In this document: in pieces, positions 16,957-25,090 of the stretch
Position numbering within the stretch: position 1 is the stretch's first letter
Layout: each line of letters opens with the position of its first letter
Assembly: GCA_910574885.1 (NCBI GenBank)
Contig: CAJTDD010000018.1
Location: 1 to 64,000 of the forward strand
Length of the DNA stretch: 64,000 nt
From: Lachnospiraceae bacterium
GTDB lineage: Bacteria > Bacillota > Clostridia > Lachnospirales > Lachnospiraceae
Direction: 5' to 3'
Position numbers and translations under genes: made by a program
The notes under the pieces: model-generated
The model's input: only the letters and a program-made list of their open reading frames with translations
The model's database searches: none
What the model was told of the DNA's origin: nothing

Positions 16957-19350
16957 TTATCGCAGAGCTTCCATCATTGATAACTTGCTTTGCTGCTTTA
17001 AGGCGCCTGTTGTAATCAGCACACTACATAAAATAACAATCGCACAATACAAGATTGTAATACACAATGGAAATTGATAATTCAAATAGCTCATTAGGTT
17101 GTTTTTCAAAAATGAGCAAAGAACATATCCAATTCCTCCACCAATTATCACAGATAATACAAGTCCCATGCCGACTACGATCAATCCCTCTTTATGAACC
17201 ATCACGGATAATTGTTTTTGAGACATTCCCACTGAACGCATGAGAGAAAATTCCTTGCGCCTTACGATAATTCCCGTCAAAATTGTATTTAACAAATTCA
17301 TCACAGAAAAACAACCAATTAAAACAATGGCTATTGCAAGGGCTAACTGTGTTCCCTGCAGGAAGTTTTCATTCTGGGCAATCGCAGCAGAAAGTGAATC
17401 CACACTCAGCCGCGGGTTATCTGATACAATTTGGTCTATTTCATTTTCTGCCTGCTGTCCAAAAGAATCCTCTACACGAATCACATACTGATATGTTAAA
17501 TTGTTGTGTGCGATTTTTTGCATGGAATCAACCGGCAATAACAGCATATCTATTTTATCGCCATTATTTCCAATCTTACTTTCGTCAAGAACTGCCGCAA
17601 TCTCAAATTCCAGGTTCTCCGTATGCTGCCCATCAAAAATCTTCAGCGTTACAGACAAGCCAGCCTCTGGATGAATACCAAAATACTTCTCAAAGTCACC
17701 CGGCCTGCCAATCACCATCTGATTCTTAGATGCCATTTGCTCATAATCTGATATTTTTCCATTTAAGAGACAGCTTTGCAGCAAAGTCATATCTGCTTTC
17801 TCAAATCCTACAATTTCAGCATCTGATTCCAGAGCCTGCAGATCATAGGAGACTGGGAGATGCTGATCATTCATAATCTTTTGCACACCTGATAATTGCG
17901 AGAGTTCTTTTTCTACTTTCTCCGTAAAAGGACTTGATTCCTGCAAAATCTCTAAAGGATTTTCCATTAGCTCCTGATTTGAGATTTTTAAAACGAACTG
18001 TCCTCTTGCAAATCCAGATAAAGACATATCTTTTGCATTGATAGAAGAAAGGACAGAGGATAAACCTGACAGCAGAACGCCAGTCAAGACAAGAGAGGCG
18101 ACTGTCAGTATATTCTTTTTCTTATAACGCAAAACTTGATTTACTGCCAAAGACCCCGGCGTTAGTTTGTGCTGCCTATGTTTACATTTAGGCAACTTAT
18201 TTTGTTCATAGCGTGAAGCCTCTATGGGTGAAACGGTCGCTGCTATTTTAGCAGGTTTTTTGATGGACAGGCGTACAGTGGCATAGGTTAACACAACAAC
18301 AATTGGGCATATCCATAGTACATTCCATAGCCCAAATCCATGTGGAATTAAAATATAAGCCACTACAATTCCCGCAATTAGTCCAATAGGTATTGCAGGT
18401 AACATCAGCAAAGTTCCCTCCCTAAGAACAAGTCTTTGAATCTGTTTTGCTGTCATCCCTATTGTGCGAAGCTGTCCATATTCTTTAATTGAATTGATAA
18501 TGGAAATATAGAAAATGTTGTATATTACCAAAATACCAGCGATTACGATAACAACCAGCCCGGCAACAGCCGCCAGAACCATCGGTACCGAAGGCTGGCT
18601 AAGATTCAAATACGCTTCATTATAAGAAGGAGCCGCTTTACAGCCTGCATCAGCCGTTATCTCTGATATTAAGTTTTTTACATCCCCAGAGTTCGTCTTT
18701 GCATCTAAATTTACACGAAGCATTACTGCCGGTGAAAAGTGATTCCATCCATCCATTTCTAAAAAGTATTCTTCAGAAACCATAGCCCCATATAATGAAC
18801 GGTCAGTGCCTTTCGCCCCTGTTTTCAAGTATCCTGTTATAATAAAGGATTTTTCCTGGGCGTTGTTTGGATCTGGCAATAGAATGGTATCTCCAATTTT
18901 TGCATTTATCTTCTGTCGAATTAAATACTCTTGTTCAATCAGTATTTCATTCTCTTTCTCTGGCATTTTCCCCTGGTCAACAGACAGCCCATTTAATGTA
19001 AGTGCATCATTGTTGGAATATGAAATATTAAGACGATCATTTCCAGATTTAACACTGCCAATAGAAGCTGTGAATCCGCATAAATCCACTCGCACATCAT
19101 CAGACAATTCTTGATATTGTTCTTTTTCTATGCCGGAAATAAGAGCATGATAAGACCCTGTTATGTTATTGCCTCCATTTTGGTTCACTGTAATAATTCC
19201 AGAAACCAGAAGCAATACGGATGCCATCAAAAATGTTGCTAATGAAATTGCAATAATCGTAAAAATTTTCTTCAAACGCTCTTTCTTTAATTGAGCAGAC
19301 GCTAATTTTTTAATAATAGCGCTGGTGTCATTATCAAAAGGCCATGTCAT
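16957..19350 (-). CDS. FtsX-type ABC transporter permease (BceB-like)
   Basis: A 797-residue permease starting MTWPFDNDTSAIIKK. Its layout matches the other two: a membrane helix near residues 30-52, an extracellular domain, an FtsX core with the EYGQLRTIGMTAKQIQRLV loop, a second extracellular region and a C-terminal core with RSVGMSQKQLSVM. The ATG at 19350 follows AAGGAGG by 9 nt; an in-frame start at 19404 would add residues encoded by the promoter repeat and is rejected. It is more AT-rich than its two relatives, which hints at separate acquisition. It follows the kinase gene in the operon. Confidence 0.85.
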   Translation of the reverse strand: MTWPFDNDTSAIIKKLASAQLKKERLKKIFTIIAISLATFLMASVLLLVSGIITVNQNGGNNITGSYHALISGIEKEQYQELSDDVRVDLCGFTASIGSVKSGNDRLNISYSNNDALTLNGLSVDQGKMPEKENEILIEQEYLIRQKINAKIGDTILLPDPNNAQEKSFIITGYLKTGAKGTDRSLYGAMVSEEYFLEMDGWNHFSPAVMLRVNLDAKTNSGDVKNLISEITADAGCKAAPSYNEAYLNLSQPSVPMVLAAVAGLVVIVIAGILVIYNIFYISIINSIKEYGQLRTIGMTAKQIQRLVLREGTLLMLPAIPIGLIAGIVVAYILIPHGFGLWNVLWICPIVVVLTYATVRLSIKKPAKIAATVSPIEASRYEQNKLPKCKHRQHKLTPGSLAVNQVLRYKKKNILTVASLVLTGVLLSGLSSVLSSINAKDMSLSGFARGQFVLKISNQELMENPLEILQESSPFTEKVEKELSQLSGVQKIMNDQHLPVSYDLQALESDAEIVGFEKADMTLLQSCLLNGKISDYEQMASKNQMVIGRPGDFEKYFGIHPEAGLSVTLKIFDGQHTENLEFEIAAVLDESKIGNNGDKIDMLLLPVDSMQKIAHNNLTYQYVIRVEDSFGQQAENEIDQIVSDNPRLSVDSLSAAIAQNENFLQGTQLALAIAIVLIGCFSVMNLLNTILTGIIVRRKEFSLMRSVGMSQKQLSVMVHKEGLIVVGMGLVLSVIIGGGIGYVLCSFLKNNLMSYLNYQFPLCITILYCAIVILCSVLITTGALKQQSKLSMMEALR

Positions 19351-19370
19351 AGCCGGCCACCTCCTTACTA

Positions 19371-19425
19371 CTTTTCCTGTTGATAAGGACATTGTAAAAC
19401 CCAAATGTCCGCGAAATGTTACAGC
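19371..19425 (-). promoter_or_regulatory. Regulator box and promoter-like repeat before the third permease gene (box copy 2)
   Basis: The 23-bp box lies at 19403-19425 and the downstream shared stretch at 19371-19402, ending about 20 bp before the ATG at 19350. On the minus strand GGACATT and AATGTCC also form a short inverted repeat around the TACAAT-like -10. The stretch is nearly identical to the sequence before the ATPase gene, so one promoter has been copied within the operon. Confidence 0.6.
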
Positions 19426-19438
19426 GACAAAAAAATTT

Positions 19439-20473
19439 CTATGCTCTGCTGGGAAGAAAAACCGAAAACGTCGATCCCCTGCCGACTTCCGAAGTTACTT
19501 TCATGTAACCGCCCTGCTTTGTGACAATCTCACGTGCCAGATAAAGGCCGATGCCTACCCCTTGTTCTTCGTGCACTTCCTCCTCCCGGTAGAAACGCCG
19601 GAAGATAGACGCCTGATTACTCTCCGGGATACCTTTACCGGTATCGGATACATTAAGCTTCACATACATTTCCCATTGTTCCGCTGAAATTCGGATTGCC
19701 CCTCCCCTCGGAGTATATTTTACCGCGTTATCCAGCAGATTGAATAAAGCCTCCGCCGTCCACTTGCTGTCATGGGAAAGGCGAAGGCCATCCGGACAGT
19801 CCACCGTCACGGAAATGTCCTTTTTCTCCGCTTCATATACAACACCGCTGCAGGCAACCGCCAGCGTATCGATCAGCAGAGTCTCTTTCTTTTCTAACCG
19901 GATTGCCCCGGTTTCCAGCCGTGAAGTCTTCACAAGTGCCTGAAAGAGAAATTCCAGCTTGTCTGTCTGGCTGCGGATGCCCTGCAGGAACTCCCGCCGC
20001 GCTTCTTCTGGAACCGGCCTGGTAAGCAGCGTGTCCGTCACCATCTTCAGGTTGCTTACCGGTGTCTTCACTTGATGGGAAATGTCTGACACCAGCATCT
20101 GCAGCTCCTGGCGTTCCATATCTACCTTCCGCCGGTTCTCCTGCATGATACCAAAAAGCCGCGACAGACGGTAGCTGATACGGGCAAAGAGTGTTTCACT
20201 GTCTGTCACACGCACAGGCTCTTCGCTCCCGCTTATCATCCGATCCATCACTTGGCACAGCTCTCTTGTAAATACAGAAAGCCGTTTTCCAAAAAACTGC
20301 ATCAGAAGGAACTGCCAGATGATGGCACAGACTGTCAGCAGGATACCGGCTGTCAGCACCCAGACTTCGCCTGTCATGGCAAAGAGAACTGCACAGACAG
20401 CCAGCATGGAAGCTACCATACCGCCGCAGATCAAAAGAAATGTCCCTTTTACCGAGATCCGCCCCAGATTCAT
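19439..20473 (-). CDS. Two-component sensor histidine kinase
   Basis: A 344-residue kinase with two closely spaced membrane helices (about 10-32 and 37-58) and almost no extracellular loop, the intramembrane-sensing layout of BceS-like kinases that read the state of their ABC transporter. The H box is DISHQVKTPVS (His133), the N box NLLDNAVKYTP, G1 VSDTGKGIP and G2 GVGIGLYLAR. The start at 20473 has GGAGG 9 nt upstream and overlaps the regulator stop. Neighbouring FtsX-type permeases are the probable signal source. Confidence 0.9.
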   Translation of the reverse strand: MNLGRISVKGTFLLICGGMVASMLAVCAVLFAMTGEVWVLTAGILLTVCAIIWQFLLMQFFGKRLSVFTRELCQVMDRMISGSEEPVRVTDSETLFARISYRLSRLFGIMQENRRKVDMERQELQMLVSDISHQVKTPVSNLKMVTDTLLTRPVPEEARREFLQGIRSQTDKLEFLFQALVKTSRLETGAIRLEKKETLLIDTLAVACSGVVYEAEKKDISVTVDCPDGLRLSHDSKWTAEALFNLLDNAVKYTPRGGAIRISAEQWEMYVKLNVSDTGKGIPESNQASIFRRFYREEEVHEEQGVGIGLYLAREIVTKQGGYMKVTSEVGRGSTFSVFLPSRA

Positions 20474-21159
20474 TTTCTCTCGCCTCCCATCCACTGATAT
20501 CCCATCCCGTAAATCGTCTTAATATACGTGTCGCCCTCTGCCTCAATCTTGCCCCGGATCCGGCTGATGGAGGTTGTCAGGGTGTGTTCGTCCACATAAT
20601 TTTCCTCTGCATCCCACAGCCTTTCCAAAAGCCGCTGCCTTGTCAGAATCTGTTTCGGATTCTTGCAGAACAGATACAGCATTTTATACTCCATGGGGGA
20701 AAGAATAAGGGACTTTCCATTAAGTGCAGCGGATTGTTCTGAAAAATCCAGGAACAGCCTGCCATCATCATAAAAATCCTTTGTAAGTCCCCGGTGTTCC
20801 AGCATGGCGAACATTGCCCGTATCTTCCGAAGCAGCACCTCAATGGAAAAGGGCTTGGTGATATAATCTACCGCCCCGGCTTTATACCCCCGTATCTGGT
20901 CGCTCTCCTGGTCATTGGCAGTCAGAAAAATCACCAGCGTGTCCGGATTCTCCGGCTTTATGAGCCTGCACAGGTCATAGCCATTACCGTCCGGCAGGTT
21001 GATGTCCAGAAGCACCAGGTCAAATTCCGTCCGGGCTAAAGCTTCGGTAGCTGTATCTGCATTCAGAGCCGATACCGTATCGTAACCCTCCGAAATCAGG
21101 TTATAAGTCAGCGTTTTATTTAAAAGGGCGTCGTCCTCTACCAGTAAAATTTTCTTCAT
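20470..21159 (-). CDS. OmpR-family response regulator
   Basis: A 229-residue regulator with a receiver (EDD at 8-10, phospho-acceptor Asp52 in LLDINLPDG, Lys in ITKPFSIEVLL) and a winged-helix output domain (LSPMEYKMLYLFCKNPKQ, ETYIKTIYGMGYQW). It should be phosphorylated by the kinase encoded by the overlapping downstream gene. The ATG at 21159 has GGAG 7 nt upstream. The 23-bp box repeated upstream of this gene, the permease and the ATPase is the obvious candidate for its binding site. Confidence 0.9.
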   Translation of the reverse strand: MKKILLVEDDALLNKTLTYNLISEGYDTVSALNADTATEALARTEFDLVLLDINLPDGNGYDLCRLIKPENPDTLVIFLTANDQESDQIRGYKAGAVDYITKPFSIEVLLRKIRAMFAMLEHRGLTKDFYDDGRLFLDFSEQSAALNGKSLILSPMEYKMLYLFCKNPKQILTRQRLLERLWDAEENYVDEHTLTTSISRIRGKIEAEGDTYIKTIYGMGYQWMGGERK

Positions 21160-21204
21160 GTCCATTCTCCTTTACGACATTATTTTGCCATTCATTATAT
21201 TTTA

Positions 21205-21240
21205 ACAAAAAAATGTCCGCGAAATGTTACAGCGGACAGA
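21205..21240 (-). promoter_or_regulatory. Regulator box copy 3, overlapping a terminator-like hairpin
   Basis: The 23-bp box is at 21211-21233. On the minus strand TGTCCGC and GCGGACA flank it as a 7-bp inverted repeat followed by seven T, directly after the stop of the XRE gene, which looks like an intrinsic terminator. A TATAAT lies 11 bp further on, before the OmpR regulator gene. It may end one transcript and control the start of the next. Confidence 0.5.
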
Positions 21241-21243
21241 TTT

Positions 21244-21444
21244 TTATTCAAAAATAAAAATTTCTTCAATCGGAGCTTCTACAACCCTGGAAATATCAAC
21301 CGCCAGCTTCAATGACGGGTTATACTGCGCTTTTTCCAGGCGCATAATGGTTTCCCGGCGTACGCCTACTTTTTCCGCCAGCTGCCCTTGCGTAAGATCT
21401 TTCATTTGCCGGTATTTTTTTAATCTGCATTCAAATTCTGCCAT
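21244..21444 (-). CDS. Small XRE-family transcriptional regulator
   Basis: A 66-residue protein that is essentially one Cro/CI helix-turn-helix: [20 protein letters not shown], then [28 protein letters not shown]. Such short regulators commonly repress their own operon with a membrane protein. It lies 3 bp downstream of the membrane-protein gene on the same strand. Nested inverted repeats upstream of that gene (22135-22205) are likely operators. Confidence 0.85.
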   Translation of the reverse strand: MAEFECRLKKYRQMKDLTQGQLAEKVGVRRETIMRLEKAQYNPSLKLAVDISRVVEAPIEEIFIFE

Positions 21445-21447
21445 ACC

Positions 21448-22116
21448 TTATTCCTCGCTTTCATCTGCCAGGTCGTCATGGTCATACCGGTACAGCAAAT
21501 ATTCAGAGAGGAAAATCCCCAGAGCTAACGCAACGGAAAGGGTGATAATTGTAGCAATTAGGGTATATTCAAGACTTCCAAAAAGTTTTCCCTGACAGAG
21601 AATGATCAGTGCAATAAGCATGATAGAGAACGAAATTCTATATGCTTTCAGCCTGGCGCGGACCATATTTTCACGGAAGCGCTCATCCATAAATGTCCCT
21701 GACATCCTTCCCTCATAGTAAAAACCAGAAAAACCAAAGAAAAAGAAAAATGCAAATGGAAAGACAGAGCCATCCGCAGAGTATGTAAAGAAACCGGCAA
21801 AACCCAAAAAGCCCAGTACTCCTAACCAGCCCCACTTTGGATTGATCTTGCGCGTGACGCCTGTTTCTTCCACCTGTCTCTGCTTTTCACCTGCATGGAC
21901 AAAAAGCATGGCAAACAGAGAGATTACATAAATGCAAATAAGAGAAATCGATATAATCATCGGCAGATCTTTTGCGCGAAATACATAATCTTTAAAATCC
22001 ATGGGAACTACCAGGCGGGAATCATTGAATGTAACCGCATACCATGTCGATAGAAACAAACTCAAGACACAAAAAATCCCACAGCCAATCCAAATCTTCA
22101 TCTTGTTCGTTTTCAT
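21448..22116 (-). CDS. Six-span membrane protein (DUF3796-like)
   Basis: A 222-residue protein with about six membrane helices and the central motif NPKWGWLGVLGFLGFAGFF, which recalls DUF3796 proteins (recollection) that are often linked to a small XRE regulator as here. It ends in an acidic tail. Function unknown; in other species such pairs sit beside ABC transporters. The start at 22116 has AGGAGG nearby. The promoter region upstream holds two overlapping inverted repeats. Confidence 0.65.
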   Translation of the reverse strand: MKTNKMKIWIGCGIFCVLSLFLSTWYAVTFNDSRLVVPMDFKDYVFRAKDLPMIISISLICIYVISLFAMLFVHAGEKQRQVEETGVTRKINPKWGWLGVLGFLGFAGFFTYSADGSVFPFAFFFFFGFSGFYYEGRMSGTFMDERFRENMVRARLKAYRISFSIMLIALIILCQGKLFGSLEYTLIATIITLSVALALGIFLSEYLLYRYDHDDLADESEE

Positions 22117-22134
22117 AGTACTCCTCCTATTGTT

Positions 22135-22205
22135 GTGATATATTTATCTCTTTACAAGACAAATATATCACTTTATTTTCTTTGTGTCAACAGGAAAGAG
22201 ATAAA
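22135..22205. promoter_or_regulatory. Nested inverted repeats upstream of the XRE operon
   Basis: GTGATATATTT (22135-22145) pairs perfectly with AAATATATCAC (22161-22171). Overlapping it, TTTATCTCTTT (22143-22153) pairs perfectly with AAAGAGATAAA (22195-22205). Both are 11-bp arms in the short region before the DUF3796-like gene. They are candidate operators for the small XRE protein; which arm pair matters cannot be told. Confidence 0.5.
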
Positions 22206-22239
22206 TACATCGCATTTATGATCCAAAGTCAAATATCCA

Positions 22240-22869
22240 TCAGGCAATATCCCGTTTCTGATAGATCTTTACCGCAATCCTGTACGATATAAAAAACCAG
22301 ATCACCGAAATGCCAAGCACAATACCAAACGCCAGAAGGATATTCTCTTTCACCGGAAAAACAAGGTTTATGAGAAGAACAAGCCCCGCAATGATCCCTG
22401 TAGACGCCATGAAAGACATCATGAATACAATCTGCGATTTTTCCGGGTCAAATAAATACGCGCACGGCAGGCTGATACCGCCTGCAAGCAGGCATGCGCT
22501 TATACCGATAGAGCCGTATAGGCATAGGGAATAAAGAGTTACACCCATGCCAAAACAGGCAAGCACGACACACGGAACCAGCGCCGCAACCAATCCCAGT
22601 GCGGCAAGCAGGATATAAAACAAAAACTTCTCGCCGATAATCTGCCCTCTCGATACCGGCATGGTGATGACATTTTTATTCCATTTGGAGGCTGCGTCGC
22701 TGGTGATACTAATAAAGGCTGCCGTTGAGGAAGCCACCGGCGCCAGAACCAGAAGCGCGCTGGTCTCCAGCAGAAATGACAGTCCAAAGCCCAAAACAAC
22801 CAGGCTGACAATGGTTACAAGGATATTGCTCTTTGCAATATAAAGCTCCTTCACTAAAACACCTTTCAT
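22240..22869 (-). CDS. ABC-2 type transporter permease
   Basis: A 209-residue protein with six membrane helices, starting MKGVLVKELYIAKSN and ending KIYQKRDIA. The layout matches six-span permeases paired with YtrB-like ATPases. GGGGAG lies before the ATG at 22869, which overlaps the ATPase stop (TGATG). A related permease occurs at 63240-63893, so two copies of this module type flank the window. Substrate unknown. Its ATPase partner is frameshifted, so the transporter may not be functional. Confidence 0.8.
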   Translation of the reverse strand: MKGVLVKELYIAKSNILVTIVSLVVLGFGLSFLLETSALLVLAPVASSTAAFISITSDAASKWNKNVITMPVSRGQIIGEKFLFYILLAALGLVAALVPCVVLACFGMGVTLYSLCLYGSIGISACLLAGGISLPCAYLFDPEKSQIVFMMSFMASTGIIAGLVLLINLVFPVKENILLAFGIVLGISVIWFFISYRIAVKIYQKRDIA

Positions 22870-23719
22870 CACTTCTCCCCCTTTACATAAAGAAGCATAA
22901 TTTCATCAATGGTTGCCGGGACAACCAGGGCTTTTGGATATTTTTTCTGCGCCCTCTCCCGGTCTGAAACCAGAATCTGCCATTCATAGTCCATTTTACG
23001 GTACGAGATGATATCGGATTTATCCAACGCGTCAAACTGCGCCGCGCCGCACTTGATGATGCCATACCGCTCGGTCAGTTCGTCTTTGGGCTTCTCAAAA
23101 ACCACTTTCCCTTCATGGATAAATACGATATAATCGGCAATCTTCTCCAGATCGCTGGTGATATGGGAAGATACCAGGATGGAATGTTCCTCGTCCTGCA
23201 CGAAATCCAGCAGCATATCCAGAATATCGTCCCGGACAACCGGATCTAATCCGCTGGTTGCCTCGTCCAAAATCAACAGTCTGGAATGATGGGAAAATGC
23301 GGCAGAGATTGCCAGCTTCATCTTCATTCCTTTTGAAAACTGCTTGATCGGCTTATCGTACGGAAGGGAAAACTGTTTCAGCAGTCCGAAATATATCCGT
23401 TCGTCCCATGTCCTGTAAATGTTCTTCATGACCCGGTTTAGTTTCCGCGGCGAAAGGATTTCCGGATAATTGCTGCCATCAAACACAACGCCGATCTGTT
23501 CCTTGACATCCCCATCCAGCTCTTCTTTCCCTAAAATGGAAACCATACCGTCTTCTTTCCCCACCAGCCCTAAAGCGGCATTGATCGTCGTACTTTTCCT
23601 GCACCGTTTTCCCCGATCAGCCCGACGATGGAGCCGCCGGGAACAGTGAATGAAACATGATCCAAAACAAAATCCTGATAAGATTTGGTAAGCCCTGATA
23701 CAACGAAAGCATTTGTCAT
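22869..23719 (-). pseudogene. ABC transporter ATPase with a frameshift in Walker A
   Basis: The ATG at 23719 (GAGGAGG upstream) starts TNAFVVSGLTKSYQDF and runs to GLIGENGAGK; the frame is then lost. The next frame resumes with STTINAALGLVGK and includes the signature FSKGMKMKLAISAAF, Walker B LLILDEATSGLD and VSSHIT. One base is missing at the T-run 23594-23597 (an A-run on the coding strand). Walker A is exactly where the break falls, so no active ATPase can be made unless this is a sequencing error. It belongs to the GntR-regulated YtrB-like group. Confidence 0.75.
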
Positions 23720-23721
23720 CG

Positions 23722-23969
23722 CTAATCCTCCTCATATAATAACGTTAATAAACTGATTAATTGATCAAGTGATATTCCACTCATGCGGGCGATTTCTATC
23801 GCGTCGCCAAAACACCCCTCTATCTTTTTCTGCTGCTCTTCTAAATAGAAATCCTGATTTTGTACAGATACATAACACCCCTTCCCGGCTGTTGTCTCAA
23901 TAAAACCATCCTCCTGCAGGATGTCATACGCTTTCTGTACCGTCAGGACACTGATCTGCAGCGATCTTG
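23722..23969 (-). pseudogene. C-terminal part of a GntR (YtrA-type) regulator
   Basis: The minus-strand frame ending at TAG 23722-23724 encodes LQISVLTVQKAYDILQEDGFIETTAGKGCYVSVQ and a helical tail. This is the second half of the winged helix and the short effector part of YtrA-type GntR regulators, which control exactly such ABC genes. The first half (start codon to the recognition-helix region) is absent; the sequence changes abruptly near 23965-23970 to a MerR fragment on the opposite strand. The regulator has been cut by a rearrangement. Confidence 0.7.
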
Positions 23970-23970
23970 T

Positions 23971-24462
23971 ATGCAGACACTTAAGACCATGGATTTATCC
24001 GAGATCAGCCTGATTGAGAAAAAAGAACGCTGCCTGGTCACGGTAGATATTGACAAAGACACTCCATTTGACAAACAAGTGGAAATGATCATTGAGGAAA
24101 CAAAAAAGTATCAGCTTCGCCGGCTGCATGATGCCTCTTATGGAACCATGATCGCCGCAGAAAGCCTTCGCCAGGGAAATTATGAAGATTACTCCAGGCT
24201 ATTTATCGAGATCCCATTTCCCATAAAGAAAAAGGGGCTGCATATACAGCCCGCCGGAAGATATCTAAGAGCGTTCTATCAGGAGTCTCCCGCAAACGCC
24301 ATCGCCTGCTATCAGAAAATCTTTGAGTTTTCCGGCGAAAATGGATTTGTTTTGTCCGGTTTCTCCTATGAAGTCATTATCAATGAAAATGTCATCAGCC
24401 GGACAGAAGACGCTGTTGTCCAGATCGAAATTCCCATAAAAAAAAATATAGCGAAAGGTTAA
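23971..24462 (+). pseudogene. C-terminal effector-binding part of a MerR regulator
   Basis: About 163 codons from the ATG at 23971 encode MDLSEISLIEKKERCLVTVD and PAGRYLRAFYQES, then a GyrI-like beta domain, as in the drug-binding half of BmrR/TipA-type MerR proteins. The DNA-binding half is missing. The frame is open further upstream only because it crosses the GntR remnant on the other strand. It overlaps the toxin gene stop by 4 nt. It is likely a relic, although a stand-alone effector-binding protein cannot be excluded. Confidence 0.6.
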
Positions 24463-24761
24463 AATTCACTTCCGCTATATTTAACTGTGAGCACAGCAAC
24501 TATTTTTTCTGCATCCAATACTTCATAGATAATAATGTAACCAGAAACAAATAACTGACGATATCCTTTATGGGCATAGAACCCATATTTACGTTCCGCT
24601 CCACGATAAGGCTGCTCTTCTAAGCTAAAAATCGCATCTTCAAGCCGTTGTGCCAGCCTTAATGCATTGTCACCGTAATTATCATTAAGAAGTGTCTGTT
24701 CATAGATTTTGTCTATATCACGATAAGCCTGCGGAAACATCTTAACAGTATATTTATCCAA
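24459..24761 (-). CDS. RelE/ParE-family toxin
   Basis: A 100-residue basic protein with the RelE/ParE fold pattern: FPQAYRDIDKIYEQTLL at the start, LEEQPYRGAERKYGFYAHKGYRQLFVSGYIIIYEV in the middle and VAVLTVKYSGSEF at the end. Such toxins cleave mRNA at the ribosome or poison gyrase; the short form and the final beta strand do not decide between them. The start is TTG at 24761 with GGAGG 8 nt upstream, overlapping the antitoxin stop by 8 nt, a typical coupled toxin-antitoxin pair. Confidence 0.85.
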   Translation of the reverse strand: MDKYTVKMFPQAYRDIDKIYEQTLLNDNYGDNALRLAQRLEDAIFSLEEQPYRGAERKYGFYAHKGYRQLFVSGYIIIYEVLDAEKIVAVLTVKYSGSEF

Positions 24762-25017
24762 AATGTTTCCTCCTCAATTCACTTAGGGCCTCTCTTGCAT
24801 CTAACAGTTCTGCCCCTTTTGACACCTCCTGCTCCGCCTCCAGAATTGATTTGTCAATTCTGTTCATGTTAATCAATTCATCATAAGCTTCTATGCTCAT
24901 GACCACCAAATCTCCATACCCATTTTTTGTAATAAACACCGGCTGCTGCTGCTTATGACAAATTTCAGATATCGCGTTTGTATCTCTAAGTTCCGTAATT
25001 GGTTTAATTACTGGCAT
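24754..25017 (-). CDS. Phd/YefM-family antitoxin
   Basis: An 87-residue protein: IKPITELRDTNAISEICHKQ and PVFITKNGYGDLVVMSIEAYDEL form the Phd/YefM DNA-binding fold, followed by a helical toxin-binding tail. It neutralises the toxin encoded next and represses the operon. The ATG at 25017 has GGAGG 9 nt upstream. A palindrome overlapping the promoter at 25035-25061 is the likely operator. Confidence 0.88.
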   Translation of the reverse strand: MPVIKPITELRDTNAISEICHKQQQPVFITKNGYGDLVVMSIEAYDELINMNRIDKSILEAEQEVSKGAELLDAREALSELRRKHFG

Positions 25018-25034
25018 TTAAACGCACCTCCTTT

Positions 25035-25070
25035 GTACATAATAATAACATTATTATGCACATTTCGCAA
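25035..25070 (-). promoter_or_regulatory. Toxin-antitoxin promoter and operator
   Basis: GTACATAATAAT (25035-25046) and ATTATTATGCAC (25050-25061) form a near-perfect inverted repeat with a 3-bp centre. On the minus strand TTGCGA (25065-25070), 17 bp, then TATTAT (25042-25047) is a good promoter, so the palindrome covers the -10. A related promoter occurs at 34612-34644. Confidence 0.6.
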
Positions 25071-25090
25071 TACGCATATTCTTATTACAA

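Noticed and set aside
19351-19404. An 18-residue N-terminal extension of the third permease
   Set aside because: The extension is encoded by the duplicated promoter repeat, and the internal ATG has an AGGAGG site and gives the same N-terminus as the two related permeases.
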